From Antrodiella citrinella (taxonomy: Eukaryota; Basidiomycota; Agaricomycetes; Polyporales; Steccherinaceae), in assembly GCA_004802725.1 (NCBI GenBank), contig SGPM01000026.1:1-64000 (forward strand): 64,000 nucleotides of DNA, given 5' to 3'. How positions within the stretch are numbered: position 1 is the first letter of the stretch; each line of letters starts with the position of its first letter. Under the pieces are notes generated by a model. The model ran no database searches and was not told the origin of the DNA. It was given only the letters and a program-made list of their open reading frames with translations. Made by a program: the position numbers and the translations under genes. This document shows, piece by piece, positions 33,269-45,618 of this stretch.

Positions 33269-36200
33269 TCAGTCGGAGGAGGTATCGCTCGCTGCAAGAG
33301 TCTGTAGAAGGGGCCAATCGGCGCTGGCTCTGCACATCTCCCTGAAGACGCCGCCAGGCTTGTTCAGCATGGATTTGGGCGTGTCGAACTCGAGGATCTC
33401 GCCGGCGCCGAGAACGAGGATGCGGTCGTAGTCGAGGACCGTTCGTAGACGATGAGCGATCGTGATCACGATGGATCCTCTGAACTCTTCTCGGATCGTG
33501 CGTTGGATCTGCAGAAATCACGTTAGCCACAAAGGCATTCAACAGAAGTTGTGATGATCTGACCTGATTGTCCAGCTCTTCGTCGATCTGGGAAGTTGCC
33601 TCGTCTAGAATCACCACATTGCTCCGTCGCAAGAGCGCGCGAGCCATCGCGACGAGCTGTCTCTCACCAGCGCTGAGGGAACCGCTCTGACTGATTGGCA
33701 TGTCGAGAGTGAGCTTGCTGTCGCCAGTCTTATTGCTCGAGGCAGTGGCAGACTTGAGGATGGTAGTGAGATGACAGCGTTCCATGACTTCCCAGCACTC
33801 CTCGTCTGTATGTTCCTCGAAAGGATCCAAGTTGCTTCTGATGGTTCCGGTGAATAGAGATACATCTTGACTGATGATAGTCTAAATGCAAAAGTGTTAT
33901 ACGGTAATCGTCGAGGAATCAGATGGCGGTACTTACGACGCGTGTTCTAAGATCATCCAAGCCGAGCGTACTAATGTCAATGCCGTCAATCCTGTAGGAA
34001 AAGAGTCAGATAATGTGAGATGTTATGACAGACATCACTGACAGAATTCTCCCTCCACTTGCTTCGACAATCCTCAATAGAGACAGGGCAAGAGTTGACT
34101 TTCCTGTTGGAGGTATCAACAACAATCCGAACATACGTGCGTACTTAACTCACCAGAACCAGTCCTGCCGACCTTGAATATGTATGTGAGTATCGATATC
34201 CTGCGTGTCGAGGCAAATTGGGAGCTTACTATACCGAGCTTCTCCGCCGGACGGACGGTGAAAGACAAGTCGTGCAGAACAGCAGGGAGATCTGGGGCGT
34301 ACTTTACAACGAGCTTCTCGACAGCCAGTTCTCCATTGCTTGACGGCCAGTATGCGGGAGGCTTCACAGATGTCACCGCTGGAGCTTCTTGTGGCACTTC
34401 GAGATACTCAATCACCCTCTCCACGCTGTGAGAACCAATCAATATGTAGAACTCAATGGATTTGAGAGGTCTCTTACCTGTTTGCGTCAAGCTCAAGTTG
34501 AGCAAGCACCCTGGAAGGCCGTTGTCAGTAGAAGCATAGGACGATGTTGGCCACTGTTACCTGACGAGTTGACGAGACGCCTCCGCGAACACGCCGGCTT
34601 GAACGATCACCAAAGCTGCAAGACTATCTTTGACGCCACTCTGAAGAGCAAAGATAGTGCTCAGGAAGACGATGACGGATCCCAGGCCTGGTCGAATATT
34701 GATCAGTCCCATGAATGAATCACTGTAGAGATCGGCATACAATCATATCTCCACATGAGCCAGTTTGCAACGAGCCACTGTTATAGATAGCAGAAATCAG
34801 TTGTATATGAGGATCGATGAACAGGGTACGCACGTATACATGGTCGTAAGACTGGAATTTGTCGACCTTCTTGTAGAAGCCGTTCTGGTATCGCGACTCC
34901 ATCGCAAAAGCACGAACATGAGGCAGTCCTCGGAGCAATTCGTCGAATCCAGCAAATGCAGGCGACAATGAGATAGACTCTAATCTCCTGAGATCTCGCG
35001 AAGCCTGAACGTAAGACGGCGCAAGCCTGACATACAGCCATGCTATCACGGCTGCGAAAGGCGCGAACGTAGGCACGACATAGACGATGACGCCGATGGA
35101 TGCAAGGAAGTTGAGTACGCCTGACATGGCTGCCCGGACGGAGTTGAGTAAGTTGTAGTCGATGCAGTTCATATCGGTGGTAAACCTATTCAGGATACGA
35201 CCGATGGGTGTCGTGTCGTAGAAGCGGGTGGGAGCGCCGGCCAGACTGGCCAACATGGCTGAGAACAAGGATCGAGATGCTTGAAGACTCGAGTAGTAAC
35301 CAACCGCAATGAATAGAAGAACAGAGAAGGCACCGGCCAGGGAGATGTAGAGATAGATCAACAACCAGGGAAGAACGTTGACGTTGGGATTCGGGAGTCG
35401 GTTCCACCAAGGGGTCCATGAAGTCATAGAAGCAACAGATTCTTGAGGATCCTCGAAAGCCTCACCCCATTTAGCGAGGTAGAACTATATGGTGAAGTCA
35501 ACAAATTATTCGTCAAGCGCAGTGACAGAAAGGAAACTTACTTGGTTTCCGATAGTGATCACTCTCAACAAAATCATCAAGATGACTATGAGAACCCATG
35601 AGAAGATACCAGCTGCTTTGATGTACATCAAGTATGTGCGCAATGCCACTCTGCCTTCAGCTCGAGCTTCCGCGTCGATCAGTTTCCCGTCACCGGCTTT
35701 CTTGGGTAGGATGTTGTGTCCTTCATCGCCCGGTACCATGTCTACCGGAGCTTCTGACATTCCAGCGCCTTCCTTGCTCTCGTTCACCAAGTCCTCAGGT
35801 ATGTCTTCAGCATCGACCACCTTCTGTAGCAGACCTTGGGCCCTCAGTTCCTCGATGGATCCTTGACGTATGACGCGTCCGTTCGCGAGCTCGATCAAAT
35901 GTGAGGCGACTGGCAAGCATAGGGTGATGTGGTGTGTGACCAGAATGATTGTGCGGTCACGGGCAAGGTCGCCGGAAAGGACGTTCTTCACGAGATGTTG
36001 GGCTGTGTGCATGTCGACCGCGGCAAGCCTATCGTTATCAATGAGCTATGGTCATGTGAATCGATTAAAGTAATACACGTACGGATCATCCAGTAAGATA
36101 CACTGTTGGCACAATCAGTCTGTAAGGATCTCTCTCGCACGTAAGGAAATGCAATCTGACTCACTGTGGCTTGGGAGTACAAAGCTCGTGCCAGGGCTAT

Positions 36201-39200
36201 ACGAGCCCTCTGACCACCTGACAGAGTGATTCCCTTCTCACCAACCTCTAGAACGTAAGATAAGCAAGCATACCCGCGACGCAGGGAATCACATACCAGT
36301 CATATCACCGGCCTCGAAGATCTCCAAGTCCCTGGTCAATGCACACGCCTCGATGACGGTATTATACCTCGCTTCGTCGTATCCAAACTTCGAAGCAAAG
36401 ATAATGTTGTCCCGGATCGTGGCATGTTCGAGCCCTGTATGCACAGATTAGAACTGACCGGTCTTATGAACGTGCGAAATATTCACAAGGGTTTTGTGCA
36501 CAGTAAGCGACTTGATGCCCTAGTTTGTTCATGATCACACGGCCGGACGTGCAATGCATTTCTAAAGCGCATTGAGGATAAGGGACAGCTCATGGGTCGA
36601 GAACGACGAGATCGTACCTCCCAATAGCGCTGCCAACAGTGCGCTCTTTCCTGAGCCCGTGGCACCACTAACCAGAGTCATATTCCCTTTAGGAAACTGG
36701 ATGTCCAAAGGTCCGAGCGTAAACCTGGACGGGATGTCTGACTTCGGTGCGATATCCCACTCGAACGCGGCGTCTTCAAATCCAACTTTGCCTTCATCTG
36801 ACGAAGGAGGTTGACCTGTTGACTTGAGAGAACAAGCCCAATCCGGAACTTCGGGCTCCTTCAGGAATTGCTCGATACGTTGCATACTGACGTAGGCTGG
36901 TCCGAACGAGGTTGGTCAGACGACTCAAGTCGTGAGCAGAAAAAACGTACCATGCAGTAAAGCGAATACTTGCTGCGGTAGTAGAGACATCGGCTCTTGA
37001 AGTTGTGAGAAGAGTGCGACAGAAGTAAAGGCTTTGGAAACGGTGAGTTTCTGACCCGCAACGTAGGTATAGCACAAGAAGCAGGAGAGAGCAGTGGCAG
37101 AAGGTATCCATATCCTGAGGAGAATGAGTTTGTGCACATCCGTTCGCAGGTTGTACAACGTACCAAATGAATGAGATCAGGGTGCTCACGACATTCTCCC
37201 TTACCCGCCATTTGAGCTCATTCTCCCGTGAGTCGCGGACACGTTGGGTCCAACGTGTTTCTAACGTGAGGATAAATAAGCCCGATACTTTCTGTCGAAC
37301 ACCGCGCACTTACCCCATCCGTAGAATTTGAGGAACCTGATGTTCTGAAATAGCTCATTGACCAGGTTCATGCGGCGGTCGCGTGCTCCCCAAGATTTAC
37401 GCGTTATCTAGTCAAAACGTAAAACCCAGACTCGCTTTGGCAAGAACGCGGTCACTTACGAAGACGTTGTACTTCGCCAGGGGGTAGTTGAGGACGTAAG
37501 CTACTAGGATGACTGCAACACCTGCAAATGAGCTCCACCCCAGTATCCTGTTCAAGAAATATCAGTCAAACGAGGGGCCTCGAGTAAATGTAATACTGAC
37601 TGGTATAGGAATACCATGGCAATGGTCAGTCGGACCGGAGAGGAGAAGATTCCAGAGAAGTCCCAGAACCTCTGCGCAACAGCGTACGCATCTCCTCTAC
37701 ACAGCAGACCGCCGTCAGTCGGGTATAACGCGGAAGGCAAGCGAGACACCTTACTGCATCAAATTGACGATCTTTCCCAAGTCTGCGCTGTCCTCCCCAC
37801 CTTCGGTCTTGTCAGTGCCGTCACCGGACTCGGAAGTCGTCTTTCCGCTGACGTCTCTGCGCTTCAGCGCCTTGTGGTGCAAAGCGCAAAAGAGTTGGCC
37901 TCGAGTCCGTTCGTAACATCTGCGGGTGTACCAGCGTTGGTTGATGTCCATCTGAGCGAACGACAGATTCGCGAGAAACATGACGAATGTGAAGCCATAC
38001 GCTGTCGAGCGGGCTTCGGGTCTCGGGTCGGCAAGCGCAGACAGGATGCGCTGTAAGCAATACGGCGGGACAAATCCTGAAAATGCCGGGTCAGTTGATT
38101 TGCGCGCGCAGCAATTGATGTGATGACCGACCTACGACTGCGCCCCACATTTCGAGTGCAATATCCAGAATGAGATCGAGAGAATTTGAAACTAGGAGAA
38201 AACGGAGGAGAGAATGGGTCGGACATCTGACGCGACTCACGTGTTCAGTTGTGCGTGGACAACGAGAGACATGCCTACTCACCGCTGGCAATATTCAAGA
38301 TACTTGTTGAAGAGATTCTTATGCGTGAAATAAGGCGACAGTGACCATACGTCAGGTTCGTTGATTGTTCGTTCCTTTGCAACACTGAAGATTGGCTCAA
38401 CAAAGGAGAAGGTGCACCACGACCACAAGTTCACGCTGTCCTCAGGCATTGCAAGGGTATTTGAGGGAATCTGATAAATAGTCCGATATATAACATGGCG
38501 ACACAAGTTTATACTAACAACAAGACTTACATCGATCCCTGTTGCTACATTCTTCGACGGCAATCTAGGTTCTAGAGGTAGAGTACCAGCAAGCCAAGTC
38601 AAGAAGGTGGGGACCGCTAGACGCAGCAACGCAGCCACAACCAAACCGAGGTTCCTGCCTTCCTCTTGAAACAAGACGTACAAGTCTACGAGAGCCACCA
38701 GAGTGTGTGTTATGTAAAAGAATATGAGGAGGTATGGTGGGGTAATTGGAGGTTTGAACAGCACCCGTATGAAGGCATATGACTGCAAATAAAAGGTTGT
38801 ATGCTGGAACGATCATTGATAAACACTGTACAGACTTACCCAGGTAATAAAACCGATGCCGGCCTGCACGCTTTGGGTGACCTCCGCTCCAACAATCTCG
38901 TCATAGGCAAAATGTGCGGACCATCCTATGGCCGCTAGGCAAGACAATGTAGCGAGCACTCTGGCCTTCCATCGTGGGGGTATCTGCAGCTCTCCAGGTT
39001 CATCTTCGAGGTCCTCGAGGTGTAAAAAGTTCATGAAAGGGGACTGGAAGAATCGTATGATGTTGTAGAAAAACTTGGGGAGGTGTATAGCAGAGAGAAA
39101 GTCATAACAGAGCATGAAAGCGATGACCGAGGCTGGGACAACCGTCCCCAGGATAGTTTCAGGCATTGCAGGAAGCCACGTCGGCGCACCGACAGGATTA

Positions 39201-39277
39201 TCGTGAGTATAAGCTAGTACGGTCGTCCAATTATTTGCCCAGAGTGCATTTGAGTTTTGCAGGAGTTGCCACTCCAT
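33269..39277 (-). CDS. Full-length ABCC (MRP-type) multidrug transporter
   Basis: About 1400 residues in many exons. The N terminus (start 39277, MEWQLLQNSN) has an extra membrane domain, as in long MRP proteins. Membrane domain 1 lies at about 37.0-38.8 kb. NBD1 has Walker A GATGSGKSALL, signature LSGGQRARIALARAL (about 36.2 kb) and Walker B ILLDDP, where Asp replaces the catalytic Glu, as is common in ABCC NBD1. Membrane domain 2 includes TRFYDTTPIGRILNRFTTDM (about 35.2 kb). NBD2 has Walker A GRTGSGKSTLAL split by an intron, signature SLSAGERQLVAMARAL and Walker B VVILDEATSQID. Family members export conjugates and drugs at the vacuolar or plasma membrane; the substrate is unknown. An in-frame ATG at 39394 would add 39 residues that look non-coding. 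Confidence 0.9.
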
Positions 39278-40919
39278 GGTCGTGGTCGGTGTGAGAGTCG
39301 CAAGTTCGAGAGTGGGGTGGCTGACGGTAGGTATTTTCACCACGCGCGTACACCGTGCACTTGGCGTAAGCAGGGCACAATTAAAGATTTCCACCAGAGA
39401 GTGCCTGCATGAGATGGATGTGTTTCAAGTCAGCACGCCCGCGGTGTACGTGCTGTGCTAGTACTGTGTCAAGGTAAGGAGGACAATTTACCGACGCCAG
39501 AAATCACGGTCAAGAAAGAAAAGTTAGCTACCAACGTAATAAGCGCCGTAAAGCTAGAACCATTTCCGTGAAAATGAGGTAAGGATTTCAGAGGTAGCAT
39601 TGGAGGGTGTGAAAATGAGAAGTATATGGGATGGACAACAGGTATATATACAATTCGTCCTGCACGCGAGATTGCTGCGATCGTATGCAAATAGACGTCG
39701 TGTGCGAGCAACGGTTCGAGAACGTACGTCCTTTTGGCCAGATACTACGCAGAAGAATTCATACCGGATGGCCCAAATCTTTCCAAGGGCAGAGAAGCAG
39801 CAGAATGATCCCGCTTCAGGGCTTTCATTCATCTGTCTGCGGAGAGGTCCAACGCAGGGTCCAACATCTTCACTGAGACGGGGAAGGGTCTGTCACAACT
39901 CAGATTAGGCACATCAGTCGGACATCGCAAGGCATGAAAGCCTGAATGGGAACGTGCATAGGACGACCTTGTAGGCCTGCCTCCAGGGTAGGCATCCTGA
40001 CAAACGCTGCGCATCCTTAGAGCAACGTCGCCATCAGCAAGCACCTAAGAGAACAGCGCCAGACGTTCGGGCGGGATGGCTGTACATGACTAGCGACAGA
40101 AGTCTCTTGTTTGCAAGAACCTTGTACAAGTTGTCTGGATGATAGAGCGGGGTAAGGCACGCTGCACACCTTCGGTCACTGACCTGAAAGAGGGATGGAA
40201 GGGACCGAAGGCACAGAAGAGAACATAAACCTGATTCTGGCAAAAACATGTGTCAATTCGCGACATGATACTCACTGAGATCCGGATGCTAAGTAGAGTA
40301 AGACGCTCATAGTCCTGTCAGCGTGGTATAAGAGCTACCATTCGAGCTTTACATGAGTTCCCTCTCTTTCCCCCTCGATTTTTGAAGGTGCACTGTTGGA
40401 GATATCGATCCTTTCGTCATCCTGGGATAGTGACAGGCTTGTGTCATACCACCTGGAAGTGAAACAGACTGTTGACGGTCGTGGTGGTGGAGACACAATC
40501 GAACGATACGAGGAACAGGAATTGTCAGAAGAATACAGAGGTAAGTCTCCTTACAAGTAATGTTTGGTAGATAATAACGGTGAACTCAAGTGACTCGGCC
40601 GCTCTCCGGCACGAACATCCGAGGAATACTTGACCGCGACCTCTCTCCTCCTTCTCCTTCTCCACTCAACACTCGTCGCAGTGTCCTCTTCAGTCTACTC
40701 GTCGTCCAAACCAACTTTTTACTCTTCTCGCCATTATATCCCGACGTCCAACACCGACTGCGTTCATACTTTCCTTTCTTTACATACTAGTAAACGCGCC
40801 AACATACCCCACACTTTCGGCCGTGCCCTCTGACTCTACAATCCCAAATTCAACCAGCACAATCACTTCAATTCAACCAAGCACAAGGACCTCATCTCAG
40901 TTGCTCCCCACATACCATA
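39278..40919. other. Divergent promoter region of ABCC and trehalase genes
   Basis: 1.6 kb between two start codons pointing outward. No gene is supported. A pyrimidine-rich block (CTCTCTCCTCCTTCTCCTTCTCC) lies at about 40641-40664, some 255 bases before the trehalase ATG, a common feature near fungal transcription starts. One CCCCT word (the stress-element core) lies at 40371, too short to mean much alone. Confidence 0.5.
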
Positions 40920-43781
40920 ATGGCACCGGCTCTAAACCACCCTGCCGCCGTAGCGTTCGTCGACGAACATCAGAGGGCTATTCACGGCGAAGCAGAGGAT
41001 TACTATGGTGGTAAAGAGCATTTTAGTCGATCTAGGACTTACAGCGCTGTACGTCTGTGAGATCTAACTGTCATAACTTGTACTGATACGTATACGTCAC
41101 ATCCCAGTCATTCATGCACGGCTATAATCCCAAGCGTCTGCCCGCTTTCGGAGACGAATGGCACACCCGTGCACGCCGTATGTCTCACGACGAGAAAAGT
41201 ATTACAGCCCCCCGTCGTTTCCTCATTGATGTCGACGAAACCATTCGCGTCGTCCTCGAGCAAGAGGATACCGATGGTGATTTTCAAATTAGTATTACGG
41301 ATGCTGGTCCCAAACTGATGGCTCTCGGCACCGCAACAAGTAACGGATTCAAGAGTTTTGACATTCGCGTATGTGTTCATTCTTTTTTATTTCAAACTAT
41401 CTTGTCTGATATTTGACATGTTTAGGGTACCTATATGCTCTCAAATCTATTGCAAGAGCTCGCCCTTGCTCGGGATCATAATCGCAAGCGTATTGTTCTT
41501 GATGAAGCTCGTTTGACGGAAAATCCTGTGGATCGGTTGTCCCGCATGATCAAAAACTCGTTCTGGCATTCGCTGACTCGCCGCATTGACGGCGATGGTT
41601 TGGAGATCATCTGCGCAGACCCCAAGAATCGCACGGGTCGGGTCAATCCTCGCATCTACGTCCCTCACGGTGAACCTGCCATGGCAGAGTACTACCGAAG
41701 GGTTGCCATCGAGAAGCCGCATTTAAACTTGGACGTTCAGGTCCTTCCACCGAAGCCAGATGACCCGATGTTCGTCAAGAGCCTGAACACCAAGCCTGGA
41801 ATTCTGGCTCTCGCTATGAACGAAATTGACGACGGACACGGTGGCAAGACGCTGAAGGGTATTCCATTCATCGTCCCTGGCGCGCGTTTCAATGAGGTAA
41901 GTTCGCACGTCGCTGATTGATTGACACAGTCGCTGACCTTCGATGTCAGCTGTACAACTGGGATTCGTACTTCATCTCTCTGGGGCTACTAGTCGACGGA
42001 CAGGTCAACATGGCCAAAGGGATGGTCGACCATTTCATCTTCGAGATCAAGCATTACGGCAAGATCCTGAATGGCAGCCGAAGCTACTACCTCTGTCGTA
42101 CCCAACCACCCTTCCTTACCGACATGGCCCTTCAGATCTACAACCAGCTGGACAGGTCGGATCTCACGGGTAACCGGGCATGGCTGAAGCGCGCCATTCA
42201 GGCCGCTATCAAAGAGTACCACACAATCTGGGTTGCTCAGCCTCGTATCGACCCCAAGACAGGCTTGTCACGATACCGTCCTGATGGGTTGGGTATTCCT
42301 CCGGAGACTGAGGCCACGCACTTCACGCACATCTTGGAACCCTACGCCGCGAAGCACGGCCTCTCGGTTCTGGAATTCAGCGAGCGCTATACGGAGGGCA
42401 CGCTCAAGGAGCCCGAGCTAGATGAGTACTTCCTCCATGACAGGTCAGTCCGAGAATCAGGACATGACACTACGTACCGCTTCGAAAAGCGCTGTGCCAA
42501 CCTCGGAACGATCGACCTCCAGGCGCTTCTGTACAAGTATGAGGTCGACATCGGGACAGCTATCAGAGAGGTGTTTGATGACGAGTTGGAATTGGAGGAG
42601 GAGTTTGATCTGGCGCCGTTCCCCCCATCACCGGAGGCGTACGCCAGTCCTATACGAGAGAAGTCGCGCTCGCGGCTGCAGAATAGTGACGAGTGGTTCG
42701 CCCGTGCAGAGTTCAGGAAGTCGATCATCGACAAATATTGCTGGAACGAGAGCAAAAGCTTGTACTTCGACTATGACACTGTCCAGGAGAAGCAAATTCT
42801 TTACGAGAGCGTCACCGCGTTCTGGACGTTGTGGGCTGGATGTGCGAGTGAGGAACAGTGCTGGAAGCTCTTGTGAGTTTTCATCTTTACTCATATGCGC
42901 GGATGGACGTGAGTCGCTCACGGTTGATGTCGGACCAGATCGAACTCTTTGAAGAAGTTTGAAGTGTTGGGAGGTCTCGTCTCTGGGACGGAAGAGTCGA
43001 GAGGTAAAATCTCTCTCGATCGTCCCAATCGGCAGTGGGATTATCCGTAAGTCCCATGGTCTCATATTTTGACAACTTACTGACATATCGCGCGCAGTTA
43101 CGCATGGTCAGTACATAAACTGACGTCCGTCGTGCCTCGTGATGTCTAACTCGGCGTTTCTTTAGGCCCCCTCATCAAATTATGACCTGGGTAGGGTTGG
43201 AGCGTTATGGGTATCTCGACGAGGCTCAGCGGTTGGCATACCGATTCCTCTACATGTGAGTAGTCTTCGCCGTAGTCATCCTACTGGGCTAATGGGTACC
43301 TCAGGATGACCACAGCGTTTGTTGACTTCAATGGTGTCGTTCCTGAGAAGGTACTGATTCAATCTTTCTTGTTCGTCTCCGACTCAGCTGACCGTTCCTG
43401 TGTCCAGTTCGACGCGGTGAAGTTGTCCCATCTGGTAGATGCTGAGTACGGTAATCAAGGTATCGACTTCAAGATGGTTCCTCGAGAGGGTTTCGGCTGG
43501 ATGAATGGTGAGTTGCTTTGCTGCTCGATCGGATGCCCTCTGACCTGGTCACTGCCCCATTAGCTGCATACCAAGTCGGACTTTCATTCTTGTCCACTGG
43601 AATGCGTCGTGCAGTCTCTACATGCACAAGTCCTGAGGTCTTCTTCGGTACCACTCTCAACCCTCAGCCCACCGCTTCTCAAACCTATTCGAACGCCGCC
43701 ACCACTGATCCTCTTCGTCTCGCTATGGAGAACCTCCATGTCGGCTCTCCTGCCTTGTCGCCCATTTCTCCAGCGTACTAG
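40920..43781 (+). CDS. NTH1: Neutral trehalase (GH37)
   Basis: Cytosolic alpha,alpha-trehalase that cleaves trehalose to two glucoses. The spliced protein is about 730 residues. The N-terminal regulatory part has RSRTYSAS and RRMSHDE, matching cAMP-kinase sites. It is followed by the calcium-binding loop [15 protein letters not shown]. Both GH37 signatures are present: [16 protein letters not shown] and RQWDYPYAWPPHQ. The second is spread over three exons, including a 9-nt exon at 43098-43106. The [19 protein letters not shown] and EGFGWMNAAYQVG regions also match. The protein ends [16 protein letters not shown]. The start is the ATG of [11 protein letters not shown]. Phosphorylation and calcium control are known for yeast Nth1 and are inferred here. 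Confidence 0.94.
43098..43106 (+). other. 9-nt microexon of the trehalase
   Basis: TTACGCATG, bounded by a GCGCAG acceptor and a GTCAGT donor, supplies Y, A and part of W in the catalytic signature DYPYAWPPH. The conserved protein cannot be rebuilt without it. Confidence 0.75.
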
Positions 43782-44153
43782 ACACATTTCCGCGCTTACA
43801 TCCCACGTATCATAATCCATCAATTCATAGTCACTAGTTACCCCATCCACATTCCTCCATAGATCTCCCAGCCCTCTGGCGGACATTACCACTTCGTTTC
43901 CGCGGGTTCGGCTTCAAGTCTCAGTCCTTGGTATTGCTTTTTCTTTTCTTGCACACGTAGGTAGTCGGTTTAATCTGTAGACATCGATCCGATTTGTACA
44001 TTACAAACAGTCCATACATTCAGTCTTCTCTTCCTCATCATCTATACCATCCGATGGAAGGCTGCGAGTGGACTTGCGACCTGGTACGCAATGACACAGC
44101 AGAGTAAGAAACGTTGTGGAATAGTCTGCGGTGTTAAACCGGCCGCTCTGCAG
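43782..44153. other. Convergent 3' spacer
   Basis: Between the stops of the trehalase and F-box-like genes. T/C-rich, no gene supported. Confidence 0.55.
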
Positions 44154-45618
44154 CTAGGGCAAGCCCCATTGTAGGCGTCTTGAGAATGAGCGAATAGTAA
44201 GTATGAACCGTTGAAAATGCGACAGAAACGGTAAAGGGTACGCACAGCTGGTTCTCGTCTATGTCACCAAGGCGTACATGGCCGAGGGCATTCGCCTTAG
44301 GCAAACTCTTCAACACTTTGTCGTCCCCGTCCGGAAGGGTCCCGCAGAGGTCTATCGCGAGTTCTCGGAAGCGAGGGAAATTATTGACGAGGGCGTGGTC
44401 CACCTCGGTGAACAGCCAGTACTCGTCCTGCGTCGGTGGGGTGAGCGGCTTGCCTCTCCGCGCCCATGTCGTGTCCGTCAAGGTGAGAGACACACTTTCG
44501 AGACTCGACTTGCTTGCGGAGATGACGAGGGAGGGGAAGAATGTGGGAATGGCCTTCCAAGGCATCCGAAACAGATGTAGATGTCGCAAGTTGGGATTAC
44601 GTTTTAGTGTCAAGTCGTCTGCAATGGAAACACCAATTTATGCGTAAATGGGGTGTACATGAATGTCGGTAGGAGAAAAAGGCCTACCAAGATTATCAGA
44701 ATAGCCCCCTTGCGCTGCATCAGACGTAATTTGGATGCTCACAGCAAGCTCCTGCAGGCTTTCTCCGCACGCGTCGAGCAAGCGATTGATCCACTGGGCT
44801 GATTGTTTGTCTTGTCCCGGACCATCGATGGTATATAATATCCATGCGCGTCGCAAATGCTTGGCAATGGGCGACCGTGCAAGCCAGTATAGTATATGCG
44901 GTGCATTCGCTCTTGGCACTGGCGGGGACGCAGCCTGAGGACGGAGGCTATTGGCAGAAACCACCTCCATTTGCACCGTCGTCAGATGAGGCAACAGATC
45001 GACCTCGTAGAAGGTGTGAAATATTTTGGATGGCTCAGGGGCGTCGTAGTCGTCGTAGACGACTTTCAAGGTATGTAGGTTTGAGAACGAGGTGATGAAT
45101 TTCACCAGATCCTTCGTCGTCTCGAATGTGTACCCATATAACGACAGTACCGTCACGGGGTGGTACTGACGACAGCAGATCCAGAAATTCGTGTGTGGTC
45201 GCATGGACGTGTAGATCACATCGATCCTGTCCAAATTCTTCAGCCTTCGGCAAAACGCCACTAAAATGGTGCCCGCAGAGACAAATCGGCCGGGAGCCAT
45301 CAGGTTGACGGCGATGGAGAGACGATGGGTGAAGTCGCTGTAGGACGGGTTTTCGAGTAAGGTGCGATAATAGTTGTTGAATGGAATGGAGCCAGTGAGT
45401 TTGACATGGTGATAGAGGTTGACTCGAGAGCGGGGGTACCAAGCTCTGCATACAAGTGAGCATGCGTACAGAGATGAATACACACCGGTCACATCCCGCT
45501 CAGCGTCGTGGTATTCCGAGCAAGCATCGATGATACCTTCGCATATCTCTGTCGGAAACTGTGAGGGGGTCGGTACTAATGGCTTGCTGGCTGTCTCGAC
45601 TGGAATAAGATGGATCAT
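44154..45618 (-). CDS. F-box-like protein
   Basis: About 450 residues. The N-terminal FPTEICEGIIDACSE and the following LYACSLVCRAWYPRSRVNLY fit a degenerate F-box, a Skp1-binding module of ubiquitin ligases. The rest has Leu-rich, beta/alpha-like segments (LKNLDRIDVIYTSM, LHTLKVVYDDYDAPEP, NLRHLHLFRMPW, HVRLGDIDENQL) that fold like irregular leucine-rich repeats. The start ATG at 45618 precedes IHLIPVETASKP. An intron joins DNL to DDLTLKRNPN. If the 67-nt intron after ENQL is spliced the protein ends LRLQWGLP and stops at 44154; if not it ends at 44134. Such proteins are abundant in Agaricomycetes; the target is unknown. Confidence 0.78.

Noticed and set aside
39278..39394. Upstream in-frame ATG for the ABCC transporter
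   Set aside because: The 39 added residues have no hydrophobic or conserved character; 39277 suits better, though not proven.
40371..40375. CCCCT stress element upstream of trehalase
   Set aside because: A single five-base word over 500 bases from the ATG is expected by chance; mentioned only in the spacer entry.
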